A DNA stretch of 64,000 nucleotides, from positions 62,001 through 126,000 of the forward strand of contig NZ_KK069995.1 of NCBI RefSeq assembly GCF_000576425.1, written 5' to 3'. Every line of letters starts with the position of its first letter. Within the stretch, counting starts at the first letter, position 1. This DNA is from Brachybacterium phenoliresistens. GTDB lineage: Bacteria; Actinomycetota; Actinomycetes; Actinomycetales; Dermabacteraceae. Below are positions 17,364 through 25,632 of the stretch, one piece after another. A program made the position numbers and the translations under genes. The notes beneath the pieces are model-generated. The model made no database searches. It saw only the letters and a list, made by a program, of their open reading frames with translations, and was not told where the DNA came from.

Positions 17364-18941
17364 TCAGCGCTGGGGGTCGGGGATCTTCCCGTGCTCGAGG
17401 GCGCCCCAGAAGTCTCCGCGCACGTAGCGCTGCTCCTCCTCGGGCACGAGGTCCCAGGGGCGGCGCCGGCCGCGGCCGAGGGCCCCGGCGACCAGGCGCC
17501 GGCGTGCCTGGCTGTCGGTGACGCTGCGCTCGAGGGCCACGAGGTCGTACCGGGCATCGACCGCCTCGCGCAGCGCGGCGAGCTGCTCGGCGCAGGCCGG
17601 GTCCTGGGCGAGGTTCACCAGCTCGTCCGGATCGGCCTCGAGGTCGAAGAGCTGGTCCGGGTCGCCCGGGCACACCACCAGCTTCCATCGGCCGCGCACC
17701 AGCGTGACCTGCGGGTGGTACGTCCCCTCGGCGAGGTACTCGAGATACAGGTCGCGGTCCTCCGGGGCGGCGTCGTCGCGGCGTTCGCGCGCCGCGCTCT
17801 CGCGCAGGGACAGACCCTCGACCTCGGCCGTCGGCCCGGAGGCCGAGGCGTCCGCGGCGGGGCCCGGAGCGCCGGCGAGGTCGCACAGCGTCGGGGCGAT
17901 GTCCAGCAGGGACACCGGGTTCGCGAAGCGTCCGCGCGGCACCAGGTGCTCGGGGCCGGACAGGATCAGGGGCACCCGCGCGGACTGCTCGTAGGGCGAC
18001 ATCTTGTACCACAGGCCCTTCTCGCCGAGCATGTCGCCGTGGTCGCTGGTCACGATCACGACGGTGCTCTCGGCCAGGCCCAGCAGCTCGAGGCGGTCGA
18101 GGATCCGCCCGACGTGGTCGTCGATGTAGCTCACGGCCGCGTAGTAGGCGCGGCGGGCGCGGGCGGTCTGCTCGGCCGTCGGCTCGCGGCGGTCGAAGCC
18201 GCTCATGGCGCGCAGCCGATGGGAGTGCGGGTCCCGCGCCGGATCGGGCACCTCGGGGTGCGCGGGCGGCGGGATGTCCACCCCGTCGAACCGGTCCCAG
18301 TGCTCGCGCGGGGGCTCGTAGGGGTCGTGGGGGTGGATGAAGGAGGCGACCATGAGGAAGGGGATCTCCTCCCCCGCCGCCCGGTTGGCGCGGACCCGGT
18401 CGTTGAGGTGGCGCAGGGCGCGGAACCCGACCTCGTCGTCGAAGTCCTGCTGCACGGTCGCCGTGGAGACCCCGGCCGTGAGGACGGCATCGGCATCGTG
18501 GTACCACTGCAGGCGGTCGTGCAGGTCGCGACCCCAGTCGGGGACCATGTCGAGATCGGCGGGATACACGTCCGTGGTCAGCCGCTGCTCGAAGCCGTGA
18601 TGCTGGTCGGGGCCGATGAAGTGCATCCGCCCCACGAGCGCCGTGTGGTAGCCCGCCATGCGCAGGCGGTGCGCGAAGGTGGGGGTGGAGGCGGCGAAGT
18701 CGTCGCCGTTGTCGACGCAGCCCAGCGCGGAGGGCATCCGGCCCGTCATCATCGAGGCCCGGGACGGGGCGCACAGCGGGGTGGTGCAGTAGGCCCGGTC
18801 GAAGACGGCGCCGCCGGCGGCGAGGGCATCGATGCGCGGGGTGAGCGCCGCCGCGTCGCCGTAGCAGCCCAGCATCTGCGGGGCCATCTGGTCGGCCTGG
18901 ATGAGGACGATGTTCGGGCGGTCGGGGCGCGGGGCGGTCAT
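17364..18941 (-). CDS. betC: Choline-sulfatase
   Basis: 525-residue type I sulfatase. The BetC-type N terminus PNIVLIQADQMAPQMLGCYG carries the metal-binding Asp; the formylglycine motif is Cys57-A-P-S-R61 with downstream TGR; FIHPHDPYEPP and TSDHGDMLGEKGLWYKM are as in choline-sulfatases. The enzyme frees choline and sulfate from choline-O-sulfate in the cytoplasm. ATG 18941 follows AAGGAG by eight bases. No choline oxidation genes or transporter are adjacent, so it may serve sulfur supply. It contains a 25-residue Ala/Ser/Gly-rich insertion (PGPAADASASGPTAE) before the C-terminal region. The symbol rests on motif similarity. Confidence 0.85.
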   Translation of the reverse strand: MTAPRPDRPNIVLIQADQMAPQMLGCYGDAAALTPRIDALAAGGAVFDRAYCTTPLCAPSRASMMTGRMPSALGCVDNGDDFAASTPTFAHRLRMAGYHTALVGRMHFIGPDQHHGFEQRLTTDVYPADLDMVPDWGRDLHDRLQWYHDADAVLTAGVSTATVQQDFDDEVGFRALRHLNDRVRANRAAGEEIPFLMVASFIHPHDPYEPPREHWDRFDGVDIPPPAHPEVPDPARDPHSHRLRAMSGFDRREPTAEQTARARRAYYAAVSYIDDHVGRILDRLELLGLAESTVVIVTSDHGDMLGEKGLWYKMSPYEQSARVPLILSGPEHLVPRGRFANPVSLLDIAPTLCDLAGAPGPAADASASGPTAEVEGLSLRESAARERRDDAAPEDRDLYLEYLAEGTYHPQVTLVRGRWKLVVCPGDPDQLFDLEADPDELVNLAQDPACAEQLAALREAVDARYDLVALERSVTDSQARRRLVAGALGRGRRRPWDLVPEEEQRYVRGDFWGALEHGKIPDPQR

Positions 18942-19027
18942 CGGGCGACTCCTTGCGGGGGTCGGTGGGGGCTCTCGCATCGTTGCACGTCCGGCGCACT
19001 CCGTCGACCGCGGCCGCGGCGCCGCGG

Positions 19028-19225
19028 TCACTCGGGGTCGGGGTGGAACAGCTCCTCGAGGGGGACGCCGAAGGTGGTGGCGAGCTTGAAGGCCAGCGGC
19101 AGCGAGGGGTCGTACTTCCCGTTCTCGATGGCGATGACCGTCTGCCGGGAGACCCCGAGCCGGCCGGCGAGCTCGGCCTGAGACCAGCGCAGCTCGGTGC
19201 GGCGCGCCTTGATGTCGTTGCGCAT
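19028..19225 (-). CDS. Short XRE-family DNA-binding protein
   Basis: 65 residues, a stand-alone helix-turn-helix: MRNDIKARRTELRWSQAELA then VSRQTVIAIENGKYDPSLPLA. Such minimal regulators usually accompany a small membrane protein gene, here ten bases upstream in the same direction. They are probably co-transcribed. The CTTGAC/GTCAAG dyads at the CPBP promoter upstream are a possible target, but this is only an inference. Confidence 0.9.
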   Translation of the reverse strand: MRNDIKARRTELRWSQAELAGRLGVSRQTVIAIENGKYDPSLPLAFKLATTFGVPLEELFHPDPE

Positions 19226-19235
19226 GCTCGGCCCC

Positions 19236-19652
19236 TCAGCGGTAGCGGATCGCGGAGACGATGGAGCCGATCATCCACGCGGCCATCATGACCACGAAGG
19301 CGATCATGCCGCTCAGGTGCGGGCCGCCGAAGGCCTCCAGCAGCCCGAGGACCAGCAGGATCGGCACGCCGATGGCGAAGGCGAAGACGAAGGACTCCCC
19401 CAGCTTGCGCTGCGCGAACTCGTCGGACTCCCGGTAGTAGGCCACCAGCGCCCAGGTGATGATGCCGACCGAGGGGAGGGTCAGCAGCATCGGCAGCCAT
19501 CCCTCGACGCCGTGATTGCGCAGGATCAGCGCGAGCACGAGGGTCACGGCGTACAGGCCCATCCCCCAGCCGAAGCGCATGCCGTAGCGGGCGCCGGGCG
19601 TCATCGTCTGCCGGCGGCGGGTCGGACGGTCGGGGGCGGGGTCGGTGCTCAT
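19236..19652 (-). CDS. Four-TM membrane protein of unknown function
   Basis: 138 residues. Hydrophobic segments lie at about 30-48, 52-72, 85-105 and 112-132, joined by a charged loop YYRESDEFAQRKLGES. ATG 19652 has GAAAGG upstream. This type of protein is habitually encoded next to a 65-70 residue XRE regulator, as here (ten-base gap). I cannot name a family with confidence; a role in membrane sensing or in controlling its partner regulator is speculation. Confidence 0.82.
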   Translation of the reverse strand: MSTDPAPDRPTRRRQTMTPGARYGMRFGWGMGLYAVTLVLALILRNHGVEGWLPMLLTLPSVGIITWALVAYYRESDEFAQRKLGESFVFAFAIGVPILLVLGLLEAFGGPHLSGMIAFVVMMAAWMIGSIVSAIRYR

Positions 19653-19689
19653 GAGGGTGCCTTTCGGAGACGATGCCGCCGGGCGGCTC

Positions 19690-19790
19690 GGGAGAGGGCG
19701 GGTCGGGACGGGACGGGACAGGACAGGACGGGCCAGGCCGGATCGGGACAGGACGGGACGGCTCGGGGCAGGACGGGTCAGGACAGGGCG
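19690..19790. repeat. Pentanucleotide-like GGACR microsatellite
   Basis: About 100 bases of degenerate GGACA/GGACG/GGGCA units span the 3' end and downstream side of the CPBP gene (stop at 19778, minus strand). No gene is supported in the tract. Confidence 0.8.
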
Positions 19791-20512
19791 ATGGCGAGGG
19801 TCGGCAGGCCCAGCAGCAGGAGGTCCAGGCCCCAGTGGCCCAGGATCAGCGGGGCGATGCGCCGCGTCCACAGCATGAGGGCGCCGAGGATCAGTCCGGC
19901 GAAGAGGGTCGCCAGGAGCTTCGCGGCGACATCGGCCGGGGAGGTGAGGGCGAAGCCCGCGTGCTGGAGGGCGAAGACCACGGCGACGGCGAGGACGGCC
20001 AGCAGGGTCCCGGTGCGGCGGGCGAGGCGGGGCTGGGCGTAGCCGCGGTAGACGGCCTCCTCGGCGACGGCGATGGTCAGGGGCGCCACGAGCACGGCGA
20101 CCAGTCCCACCCACAGCGGGATGTCGGGCATGCTGCGCGGCATCGGCGGCGCACCGCCGTACACGAGGAGGTTGGCGACGAAGCTGGAGGCCAGGAAGCC
20201 GATCAGCAGGATGACCAGCATCAGCGCACCCCAGGCGAGATCGACCCAGCGCCACGGGCGCAGCAGGTCCAGCAGGCTGCGACCCTCGGCCCGCAGCGCC
20301 GCGGCGAGGACGGCGAGCGCGGCCAGGTCCACGAGGACCACCAGGGCGTTGGCGTACAGCAGCGAGGCGTGCGCGGCCAGGAGGCCGAGCCCGAGGGCGA
20401 GGATCAGCACGGGGCGGACGGCCAGGACGCTGACGACGCGGAGCACGGGGACGAGGGGGGCATCAGGAGGGGTGCGGGTCTCGGGAGCGGTGGGGAGCTG
20501 CGTGGTGTCCAT
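19778..20512 (-). CDS. CPBP-family intramembrane metalloprotease
   Basis: 244 residues, about seven membrane spans. Motif 1 AEEAVYRGYAQPRLA, motif 2 FALQHAGFAL and motif 3 LGHWGLDLLLL carry the conserved Glu-Glu, Arg and His residues. ATG 20512 is chosen because TACATT lies exactly six bases upstream with a TTGACC -35 box 18 bases before it, so the A of ATG would be the first transcribed base. Three CTTGAC/GTCAAG inverted repeats cover the -35 region. It heads the CPBP/membrane protein/XRE cluster. The last codons run into a microsatellite. Confidence 0.87.
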   Translation of the reverse strand: MDTTQLPTAPETRTPPDAPLVPVLRVVSVLAVRPVLILALGLGLLAAHASLLYANALVVLVDLAALAVLAAALRAEGRSLLDLLRPWRWVDLAWGALMLVILLIGFLASSFVANLLVYGGAPPMPRSMPDIPLWVGLVAVLVAPLTIAVAEEAVYRGYAQPRLARRTGTLLAVLAVAVVFALQHAGFALTSPADVAAKLLATLFAGLILGALMLWTRRIAPLILGHWGLDLLLLGLPTLAIALS

Positions 20513-20518
20513 GCCTCG

Positions 20519-20582
20519 AATGTAAGGCGACCTTGACATGAAGGTCAAGGGTCCTTGACCAGAAAAGTCAAGATTCCTTGAC
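20519..20582 (-). promoter_or_regulatory. Leaderless sigma-70 promoter with overlapping CTTGAC/GTCAAG operators
   Basis: Minus strand: TTGACC (20548-20543), 18 bases, TACATT (20524-20519), then six bases to ATG 20512. Plus-strand inverted repeats are CCTTGAC-N6-GTCAAGG (20531-20550) and CTTGAC-N7-GTCAAG (20554-20572), with another CTTGAC at 20577. The first overlaps the -35 box, as expected for a repressor. Confidence 0.7.
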
Positions 20583-20590
20583 GTCGCCGA

Positions 20591-21274
20591 TCACGCCCCG
20601 GCGCGGCGCGGGCGGGCCCGCAGATGCGCCTTCTCGCCCTGCGGGCCGAACAGGCTGAGCACCTCGACGCTCTCGCCGCCCGTGGCGCCGAACCAGTGCG
20701 GGGTGCGGCAGTCGAACTCCGCCGCCTCCCCGGCGCCGAGCACCAGGTCGTGCCCGCCGAGGATCACCCGCAGCGAGCCGCTGAGCACGTAGAACCACTC
20801 GTACCCGTCGTGGACGCGCAGGTCCTCCGGGGTGGGATCCGGGCCGGGCTCGTAGATCATCTTCACGGCCTGGATGCCGCCGGGCCGATGCGTCAGCGGG
20901 ATCATCGTCATCCCCTCGTGGCGCACGGGGCGCATGTGGATGCGCGGATCACCGGTGGTGGGGGCGTCCACCAGCTCGTCCAGGCTCACTCCGTAGACCT
21001 TCGCCAGCGGCATGAGCAGCTCGAGGCTGGGGCGGCGCCCGCCGGACTCGAGCCGGGACAGCGTGCTCACGGAGATCCCGGTCGCCTCGGACACCTCGCG
21101 CAGGGTCGCCTCGCGGCGGGTGCGCAGGGCGCGCAGATGCGGGCCGAGGGCGGCCAGGGGGTCCCCGTCGCCGGCCACTGCGGCCGTCGCCGCGGTCGCG
21201 GTCGCCGGGAAGGGCGGTGCCGGGGTGCGCCGCCGCGGGGCGTGGCCGGCGTGGTCGGTGCTGCGCGGTGTCAT
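20591..21274 (-). CDS. XRE regulator with C-terminal cupin domain
   Basis: 227 residues. Helix-turn-helix at about 45-100 (LRALRTRREATLREVSEATG then VSTLSRLESGGRRPS) and a cupin barrel at about 145-215 (DGYEWFYVLSGSLRVIL ... EFDCRTPHWFG), where a small ligand may bind. ATG 21274 lies six bases after CAAACT; there is no good ribosome site. It is divergent from a CPYC flavoprotein gene, and a 14-bp palindrome lies between them, so autoregulation together with control of that enzyme is likely. Confidence 0.9.
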   Translation of the reverse strand: MTPRSTDHAGHAPRRRTPAPPFPATATAATAAVAGDGDPLAALGPHLRALRTRREATLREVSEATGISVSTLSRLESGGRRPSLELLMPLAKVYGVSLDELVDAPTTGDPRIHMRPVRHEGMTMIPLTHRPGGIQAVKMIYEPGPDPTPEDLRVHDGYEWFYVLSGSLRVILGGHDLVLGAGEAAEFDCRTPHWFGATGGESVEVLSLFGPQGEKAHLRARPRRAGA

Positions 21275-21294
21275 GCCGGCAGTTTGCCATAGCT

Positions 21295-21308
21295 GCAAGC
21301 ATGCTTGC
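21295..21308. promoter_or_regulatory. 14-bp perfect palindrome, probable regulator operator
   Basis: GCAAGCATGCTTGC sits 21 bases upstream of the XRE-cupin ATG and 60 bases upstream of the divergent flavoprotein ATG. Its symmetry and place suggest the site of the XRE-cupin protein. Confidence 0.6.
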
Positions 21309-21367
21309 CAGTACCGGGGATGCGGCGCACACTCGGGATGCTCCCGCCTCTCTCGGAAGGACTCCCG

Positions 21368-22378
21368 ATGACCGACACCTCAGCCCCCACCGCCGTCTCC
21401 GCCTCCGCCTCTGCCCCCGTGCTGGACGCCCTCGTGATCGGCGGCGGCGCCGCGGGCCTGGCCGGCGCGCTGATGCTCGCCCGCTCCCGCCGCGACGTCC
21501 TCGTGCTCGACGCCGGCGCCCCGCGCAACGCCCCCTCCCCCGGCGTCCACGCCCTGCTCGCCCTGGACGGGATCGCCCCGGCGGAGCTGCTGGCCCGCGG
21601 CCGCGAGGACGTGCGCCGCTACGGCGGCCGCGTCCTCGAGGATCCGGCGGTCGCCGCCCGCCGCGAGGAGGACGGCACCTTCACCGTCACCGCCGCCTCC
21701 GGCGCCGAGCACCGGGCGCGCCGCCTGCTGCTGGCCTCCGGGGTGCGCGACGAGCTGCCCGCGATCGACGGGCTCGCCGAGCGCTTCGGCCGGGACGTCG
21801 TCCACTGCCCCTACTGCCACGGCTACGAGGTGCGCGACCAGGCCATCGGCGTGATCGCCTCCTCCCCCATGGCCGTCCACTCCGCCCTCATGTTCCGCCA
21901 GCTGAGCGCCGACGTCGTGCTGCTGGAGAACGGCTACGAGGGGCTGGACGCGGAGGGCCTCGCGCTGCTGACGGCCCGGGGCGTGCGGGTCGAGCCGGGC
22001 CGGGTGCGGCGCGTGCTCACGGCCGTTGATGCGATCACCGGCGTCGAGCTCGAGGACGGGCGCGTGCTGCCCCGCACGGCTCTGGCCGTGCAGACGCGCC
22101 TGGCCCCGCTGCCGGCCATGGGCGAGGCGATCCTTCCGGGCCTGGGCCTGGCGCTGGAGGAGCACCCCTCCGGCATGGGCACGTACCTCGCCGCGGATCC
22201 GATGACCGGGGCGACCGCGGTCCCCGGCGTCTGGGCGGCGGGCAACCTCACCAATCCGATGGCGCAGGTCGCCCCGGCATCGGCCGCGGGCGGCATGGCC
22301 GGGGCGCAGATCAACGCGGACCTCGTGATGTCCGAGGCCCGCGCCGCCCGTCAGGCCGCCGTCCCCGCCGCCGGGTGA
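21368..22378 (+). CDS. FAD-dependent thioredoxin reductase-like oxidoreductase
   Basis: 336 residues. The FAD-binding GGGAAG (25-30) follows DALVIG; the redox pair is Cys147-Pro-Tyr-Cys150 inside VVHCPYCHGYEV; the second FAD motif ends GVWAAGNLTNPMAQV. The NADPH site is weak: GVIASSPMAVHSA replaces the usual GxGxxA, so reduction by another donor is possible. ATG 21368 follows GGAAGGA. It probably reduces a thiol or disulfide partner in the cytoplasm and is controlled by the divergent XRE-cupin gene. The 3' end lies in a 35-bp tandem repeat. Confidence 0.87.
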   Translation: MTDTSAPTAVSASASAPVLDALVIGGGAAGLAGALMLARSRRDVLVLDAGAPRNAPSPGVHALLALDGIAPAELLARGREDVRRYGGRVLEDPAVAARREEDGTFTVTAASGAEHRARRLLLASGVRDELPAIDGLAERFGRDVVHCPYCHGYEVRDQAIGVIASSPMAVHSALMFRQLSADVVLLENGYEGLDAEGLALLTARGVRVEPGRVRRVLTAVDAITGVELEDGRVLPRTALAVQTRLAPLPAMGEAILPGLGLALEEHPSGMGTYLAADPMTGATAVPGVWAAGNLTNPMAQVAPASAAGGMAGAQINADLVMSEARAARQAAVPAAG

Positions 22379-22451
22379 CCTCCCGTCAGGCCGCCGTCCC
22401 CGCGGCCGGGTGACCTCCCGTCGGGCTGCTCCCCCGACGGCCGGGTGACGT
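22347..22451. repeat. 35-bp tandem repeat, 3 copies, spanning a stop codon
   Basis: Copies at 22347-22381, 22382-22416 and 22417-22451. The first contains the flavoprotein stop codon (22376-22378), and each copy repeats GGGTGAC with that TGA. The second differs from the first at one base; the third is more diverged and holds the hairpin CCGTCGGG-N7-CCCGACGG (22418-22440), probably the terminator. Confidence 0.88.
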
Positions 22452-22503
22452 CCCCGGCCGCGACCGCCCGCGTCCGCGGCCGCGCCGGAGGACGGGGACG
22501 GCC

Positions 22504-23244
22504 TCAGAGGCCGCGGGCGTCGAGCTGCGCGGCGACCCAGGCCGGGTCGTCGGTGGTGATGGTGTCCGCGCCGCAGGCCAGGGCCACGGCGAGCTCATCG
22601 GCCCGGTTGATGGTCCAGGGGTTCAGCGCGAGGCCGGCCTCCCGGACCGCCCTCGCGGCCGCGAGGGACAGCCCGCCGATCCAGGGCCCGATGCCGACGG
22701 CGCCGAGCTCCGCCGCCGTGCGCAGCGCGTCCTCGTCCACGCGCGTGACGAGGTAGGAGATCGGCGTGGACGGGGACAGGCGGCGGATCGGCGCGATCGC
22801 CTCGGGGTGGAAGGTGATCACGCTGGAGGCCTTCGCCGGGGAGCCCTCCGGCAGCGCCGCGAGCTGCGCGGCCACGGCCTCCGCCGCCGCGGCGGCCTTG
22901 ACCTCGATGAACACCGGCACCGTGGTGAGCTCGAGCAGCTCCTCGAGGGAGGGGATCCGCTCGCCGTCGCCGACGAGGACGTCGTCCAGCTCGGCCCGGG
23001 TGAGCTCGGCGACGGCGCCGCCGCGCCGCGGCGAGTCCGGCTGCGCGGTGCGGTCGACGGTCTCGTCGTGGAGCACCACCACATGGCCGTCGGCGCTCAG
23101 GTGCACGTCGCACTCGAGCAGCTGGGCGCCGTCGGCGATCGCCCGGCGGAAGGAGGCCAGGGTGTTCTCCGGGGCGTGGGTGGCGGCGCCGCGGTGGCCG
23201 ACGATACGGGGGCGGGCGGTCGGCGGGGCGAGGACCTGGGACAT
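22504..23244 (-). CDS. Glycerophosphodiester phosphodiesterase (first paralogue)
   Basis: 246 residues. The GDPD signature is complete: GHRGA (17-21), PENTLASF, ECDVHLSADGHVVVLHDETVDRT and the later FIEVK, ITFHPEA and LNPWTIN segments that build the TIM barrel and its metal site. It hydrolyses glycerophosphodiesters to sn-glycerol-3-phosphate and an alcohol. No signal peptide is present, so it is cytoplasmic. ATG 23244 has AGGAG upstream. It lies 98 bases past the second GDPD gene and probably extends the Ugp-like operon. Confidence 0.92.
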   Translation of the reverse strand: MSQVLAPPTARPRIVGHRGAATHAPENTLASFRRAIADGAQLLECDVHLSADGHVVVLHDETVDRTAQPDSPRRGGAVAELTRAELDDVLVGDGERIPSLEELLELTTVPVFIEVKAAAAAEAVAAQLAALPEGSPAKASSVITFHPEAIAPIRRLSPSTPISYLVTRVDEDALRTAAELGAVGIGPWIGGLSLAAARAVREAGLALNPWTINRADELAVALACGADTITTDDPAWVAAQLDARGL

Positions 23245-23342
23245 CGATTCTCCTGGGATGGGGTCGTCCGGTCAGGCTAGCGGCCGGCGGTGCCGGCGCG
23301 GAGCGGTTCGGGGAGGGCGGGGGACCGGTGCGGGGAGGGCGC

Positions 23343-24128
23343 TCAGCGGCGGGCGTCCAGCTGGGCGAGGGCCCAGGCCGGATCGTCGACGGTGAGGGTG
23401 TCGCAGCCCAGCTCCAGGGCCCGGTCCAGCTCGACCTCGGAGCGCGCCGTCCACAGGTTCAGCTGCACGCCCAGGGCGAGGCAGCGCGCGACATCGGCCT
23501 GGCGGGCCTCGGCGATGCCGATGCCGATCTGGGCGACGCCCAGCTCCTCGGCCGCGGCGAACAGCTCCGGGGTGGTGCGGGTGCAGGTGAGCAGCAGCGG
23601 GACCTCGGGCAGGAGCTCCCGGACGGTGCGCAGCGCCTCCGCGTCGAAGGAGATGACCCAGGCCGGGGAGGTCTGCTCGTCGGCCAGGGCATCGGCCCCG
23701 AAGCGCTCGCGCAGCACCTGCGCGACGACTGCCGCGGCCGCGGCGGCCTTGACCTCGACCAGCAGCGGGATGCGGGTCCCGTCCTCGCGGACCGCGGCGT
23801 CCAGCACCCCGGAGAGGTCGGGGATGCCCTCCCCCTCGCCCACCAGCACGGTGTCCAGGGAGGCGCGGGAGAAGGTGGAGACGGCGCCGGTGCGCAGCGG
23901 GGAGTCCGCCTGCGCGGTCCGGTCCAGGGTGCCGTCGTGGATGACCACGTCGTGCCCGTCGGCGCTCAGATGGACATCGCACTCGAGCAGCTGGGCGCCG
24001 TCGGCCACGCCGCGGCGGAAGGAGGCGAGGGTGTTCTCGGGGGCCACCGCGGCGGCCCCGCGATGCCCGACCACCAGGGGCCGGTCGGGCATCGCGGAGC
24101 GCGGGGGCCTCGGCGGGGTCGAGGTCAC
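23343..24128 (-). CDS. Glycerophosphodiester phosphodiesterase (second paralogue)
   Basis: 261 residues, clearly paralogous to the next gene: same GHRGAA, APENTLASFRR, LLECDVHLSADGHDVVIHDGTLDRTAQ blocks, with LVEVKAAAAA and LNLWTARSE further on. The catalytic residues are intact. Its ATG overlaps the stop of the substrate-binding protein gene by four bases, so it is translationally coupled to the importer, like E. coli ugpQ in the ugp operon. It degrades imported glycerophosphodiesters in the cytoplasm. Having two paralogues in series suggests different head-group preferences. Confidence 0.93.
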   Translation of the reverse strand: MTSTPPRPPRSAMPDRPLVVGHRGAAAVAPENTLASFRRGVADGAQLLECDVHLSADGHDVVIHDGTLDRTAQADSPLRTGAVSTFSRASLDTVLVGEGEGIPDLSGVLDAAVREDGTRIPLLVEVKAAAAAAVVAQVLRERFGADALADEQTSPAWVISFDAEALRTVRELLPEVPLLLTCTRTTPELFAAAEELGVAQIGIGIAEARQADVARCLALGVQLNLWTARSEVELDRALELGCDTLTVDDPAWALAQLDARR

Positions 24129-25537
24129 TTCCAGCCCTCGAACTGCACCGACTCGTAGTCCTCCCGGTTGTCGTCCAGGGCCTCCTGCAGCTTCGGGGCG
24201 AGAGCGTCCAGGGCCTCCTGGGCCGGGGTGTTGTCGCCGTAGACGGTCGCCTGGGCGGCGCCGATCTGGGTGACCGAGCCCTGGTTCCAGTTGGTGTAGT
24301 CGGCCGTGCGGGCGTTGTCGAGCTGCGCGAGGGCGACGCCGTAGTTCGGGTTCGCGGCGACGAGGTCGGTGACCGTCTTCGTCTCGGCGGCCGCCTGGAC
24401 GATCGGCACGTAGCCGGTGGCGGCGTGCCAGGTCGCGGACTGCTCCGGACCGGCGAGGAAGCGGAAGAAGGCGGCGGCCGCGTCCTGGCGGTCCTTCGAG
24501 TCCGCGCGGACGATGGACAGGCCGGAGCCGCCGGTGGGGACGGCCTTCTCCTGGCCCTCCTTGGCGAGCATGAACGCGGCGCCGACCTCGAACACGCCCT
24601 CGGAGGCGGCGGTCAGGCCCGTCAGGCTGGCGGTGGAGCCGCGCATGCCGGCGGTGATGCCGGAGGTGAAGTCAGTGCCGGCGGACTGGGCCAGGTAGCC
24701 GAACTTGTCGTCGTGGATGAACTTCCGCTGGAACTCGAGCCACTCGACGCCGGGCGCCTCGTTGATGGTGACCTCGAAGTCCGCGTTGGAGTTCGCGCCG
24801 CCGAAGCCCCAGATGTCGGCCTGCGCGAACCAGGCGTCGTCGGAGCCGAAGGCCATCGCCGCCAGCGGCCGGCCGTCGACCTGGATCTTGGCGAGCTCCG
24901 GCGCGAAGGAGGCGAGGTCCTCCCAGGTGGAGGGTCCCTCCTCGGGCAGACCGGCCTCGAGGTAGCGGGTCTTGTTGTAGTAGAACAGCGGGTTGGAGCG
25001 GGCGAAGGGGACGACGAAGGTCTTCCCGGCGGCCTTGCCCTCGGCGACGTAGTTCTGCAGGTAGACGTCCAGGTTCCAGGAGTCGTCGAAGTAGTCGTCC
25101 AGCGGGGCGAGCGCGTCGGAGAAGTAGAACTGGAGCCACTGCATCTCGGGGAAGCAGACGATGTCCGGGACGGCGCGGGCCTGCAGCGCGGCGGTGAACT
25201 TCTGGTTGAGGTCCGCGTAGCCGCCCACCGACTCGGCGACCACGACGATGTCCTCCTGGGACTCGTTGAACTCGGTGATCAGGCCCTGCAGCGCCGCGAA
25301 GAGCTCCGCGGTCCACGGGGCCCAGAACAGCACGGGGGTGCGGCCCTCGTAGCCGGAGGGGATCTTGAGGTCGGCCTGGGAGAAGCCGTCGCGCACGGGG
25401 CTGCCGGCGTCGCCGGCGCCTCCGGCGGGGGCGCCGCAGGCGGCCAGGCCCGCGGCGGTGGCGCCGAGGCCGAGGCCGGCCAGGACGCGGCGTCGGGAGA
25501 GATCCAGGGCGCTGAGATCCAGGGGGCTGCGGGTCAT
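24125..25537 (-). CDS. ABC transporter substrate-binding lipoprotein (UgpB-like)
   Basis: 470 residues. The N terminus has both a twin-arginine stretch (LSRRRVLAGLG) and a lipobox LAAC (Cys34), so it is a Tat-exported lipoprotein. The body is a family 1 extracellular binding protein (FWAPWTAELFAALQGLITEF, PDIVCFPEMQWLQFYFSD, NPLFYYNKTRYLEAG). Linkage to two GDPD genes makes glycerol-3-phosphate or glycerophosphodiesters the likely ligand rather than a sugar. ATG 25537 follows AAGGAG. It is followed with overlap by a GDPD gene and preceded by two permease genes. Confidence 0.87.
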   Translation of the reverse strand: MTRSPLDLSALDLSRRRVLAGLGLGATAAGLAACGAPAGGAGDAGSPVRDGFSQADLKIPSGYEGRTPVLFWAPWTAELFAALQGLITEFNESQEDIVVVAESVGGYADLNQKFTAALQARAVPDIVCFPEMQWLQFYFSDALAPLDDYFDDSWNLDVYLQNYVAEGKAAGKTFVVPFARSNPLFYYNKTRYLEAGLPEEGPSTWEDLASFAPELAKIQVDGRPLAAMAFGSDDAWFAQADIWGFGGANSNADFEVTINEAPGVEWLEFQRKFIHDDKFGYLAQSAGTDFTSGITAGMRGSTASLTGLTAASEGVFEVGAAFMLAKEGQEKAVPTGGSGLSIVRADSKDRQDAAAAFFRFLAGPEQSATWHAATGYVPIVQAAAETKTVTDLVAANPNYGVALAQLDNARTADYTNWNQGSVTQIGAAQATVYGDNTPAQEALDALAPKLQEALDDNREDYESVQFEGWK

Positions 25538-25632
25538 GGTGATGCTCCTTGTGGTGGGAGGGTCGGCAGGTCTCGGGCAGGGGTGCCCGGCGGTCTCCCC
25601 GATCGGGGCGGGACCGCTGCAGAGGGGTCGGG

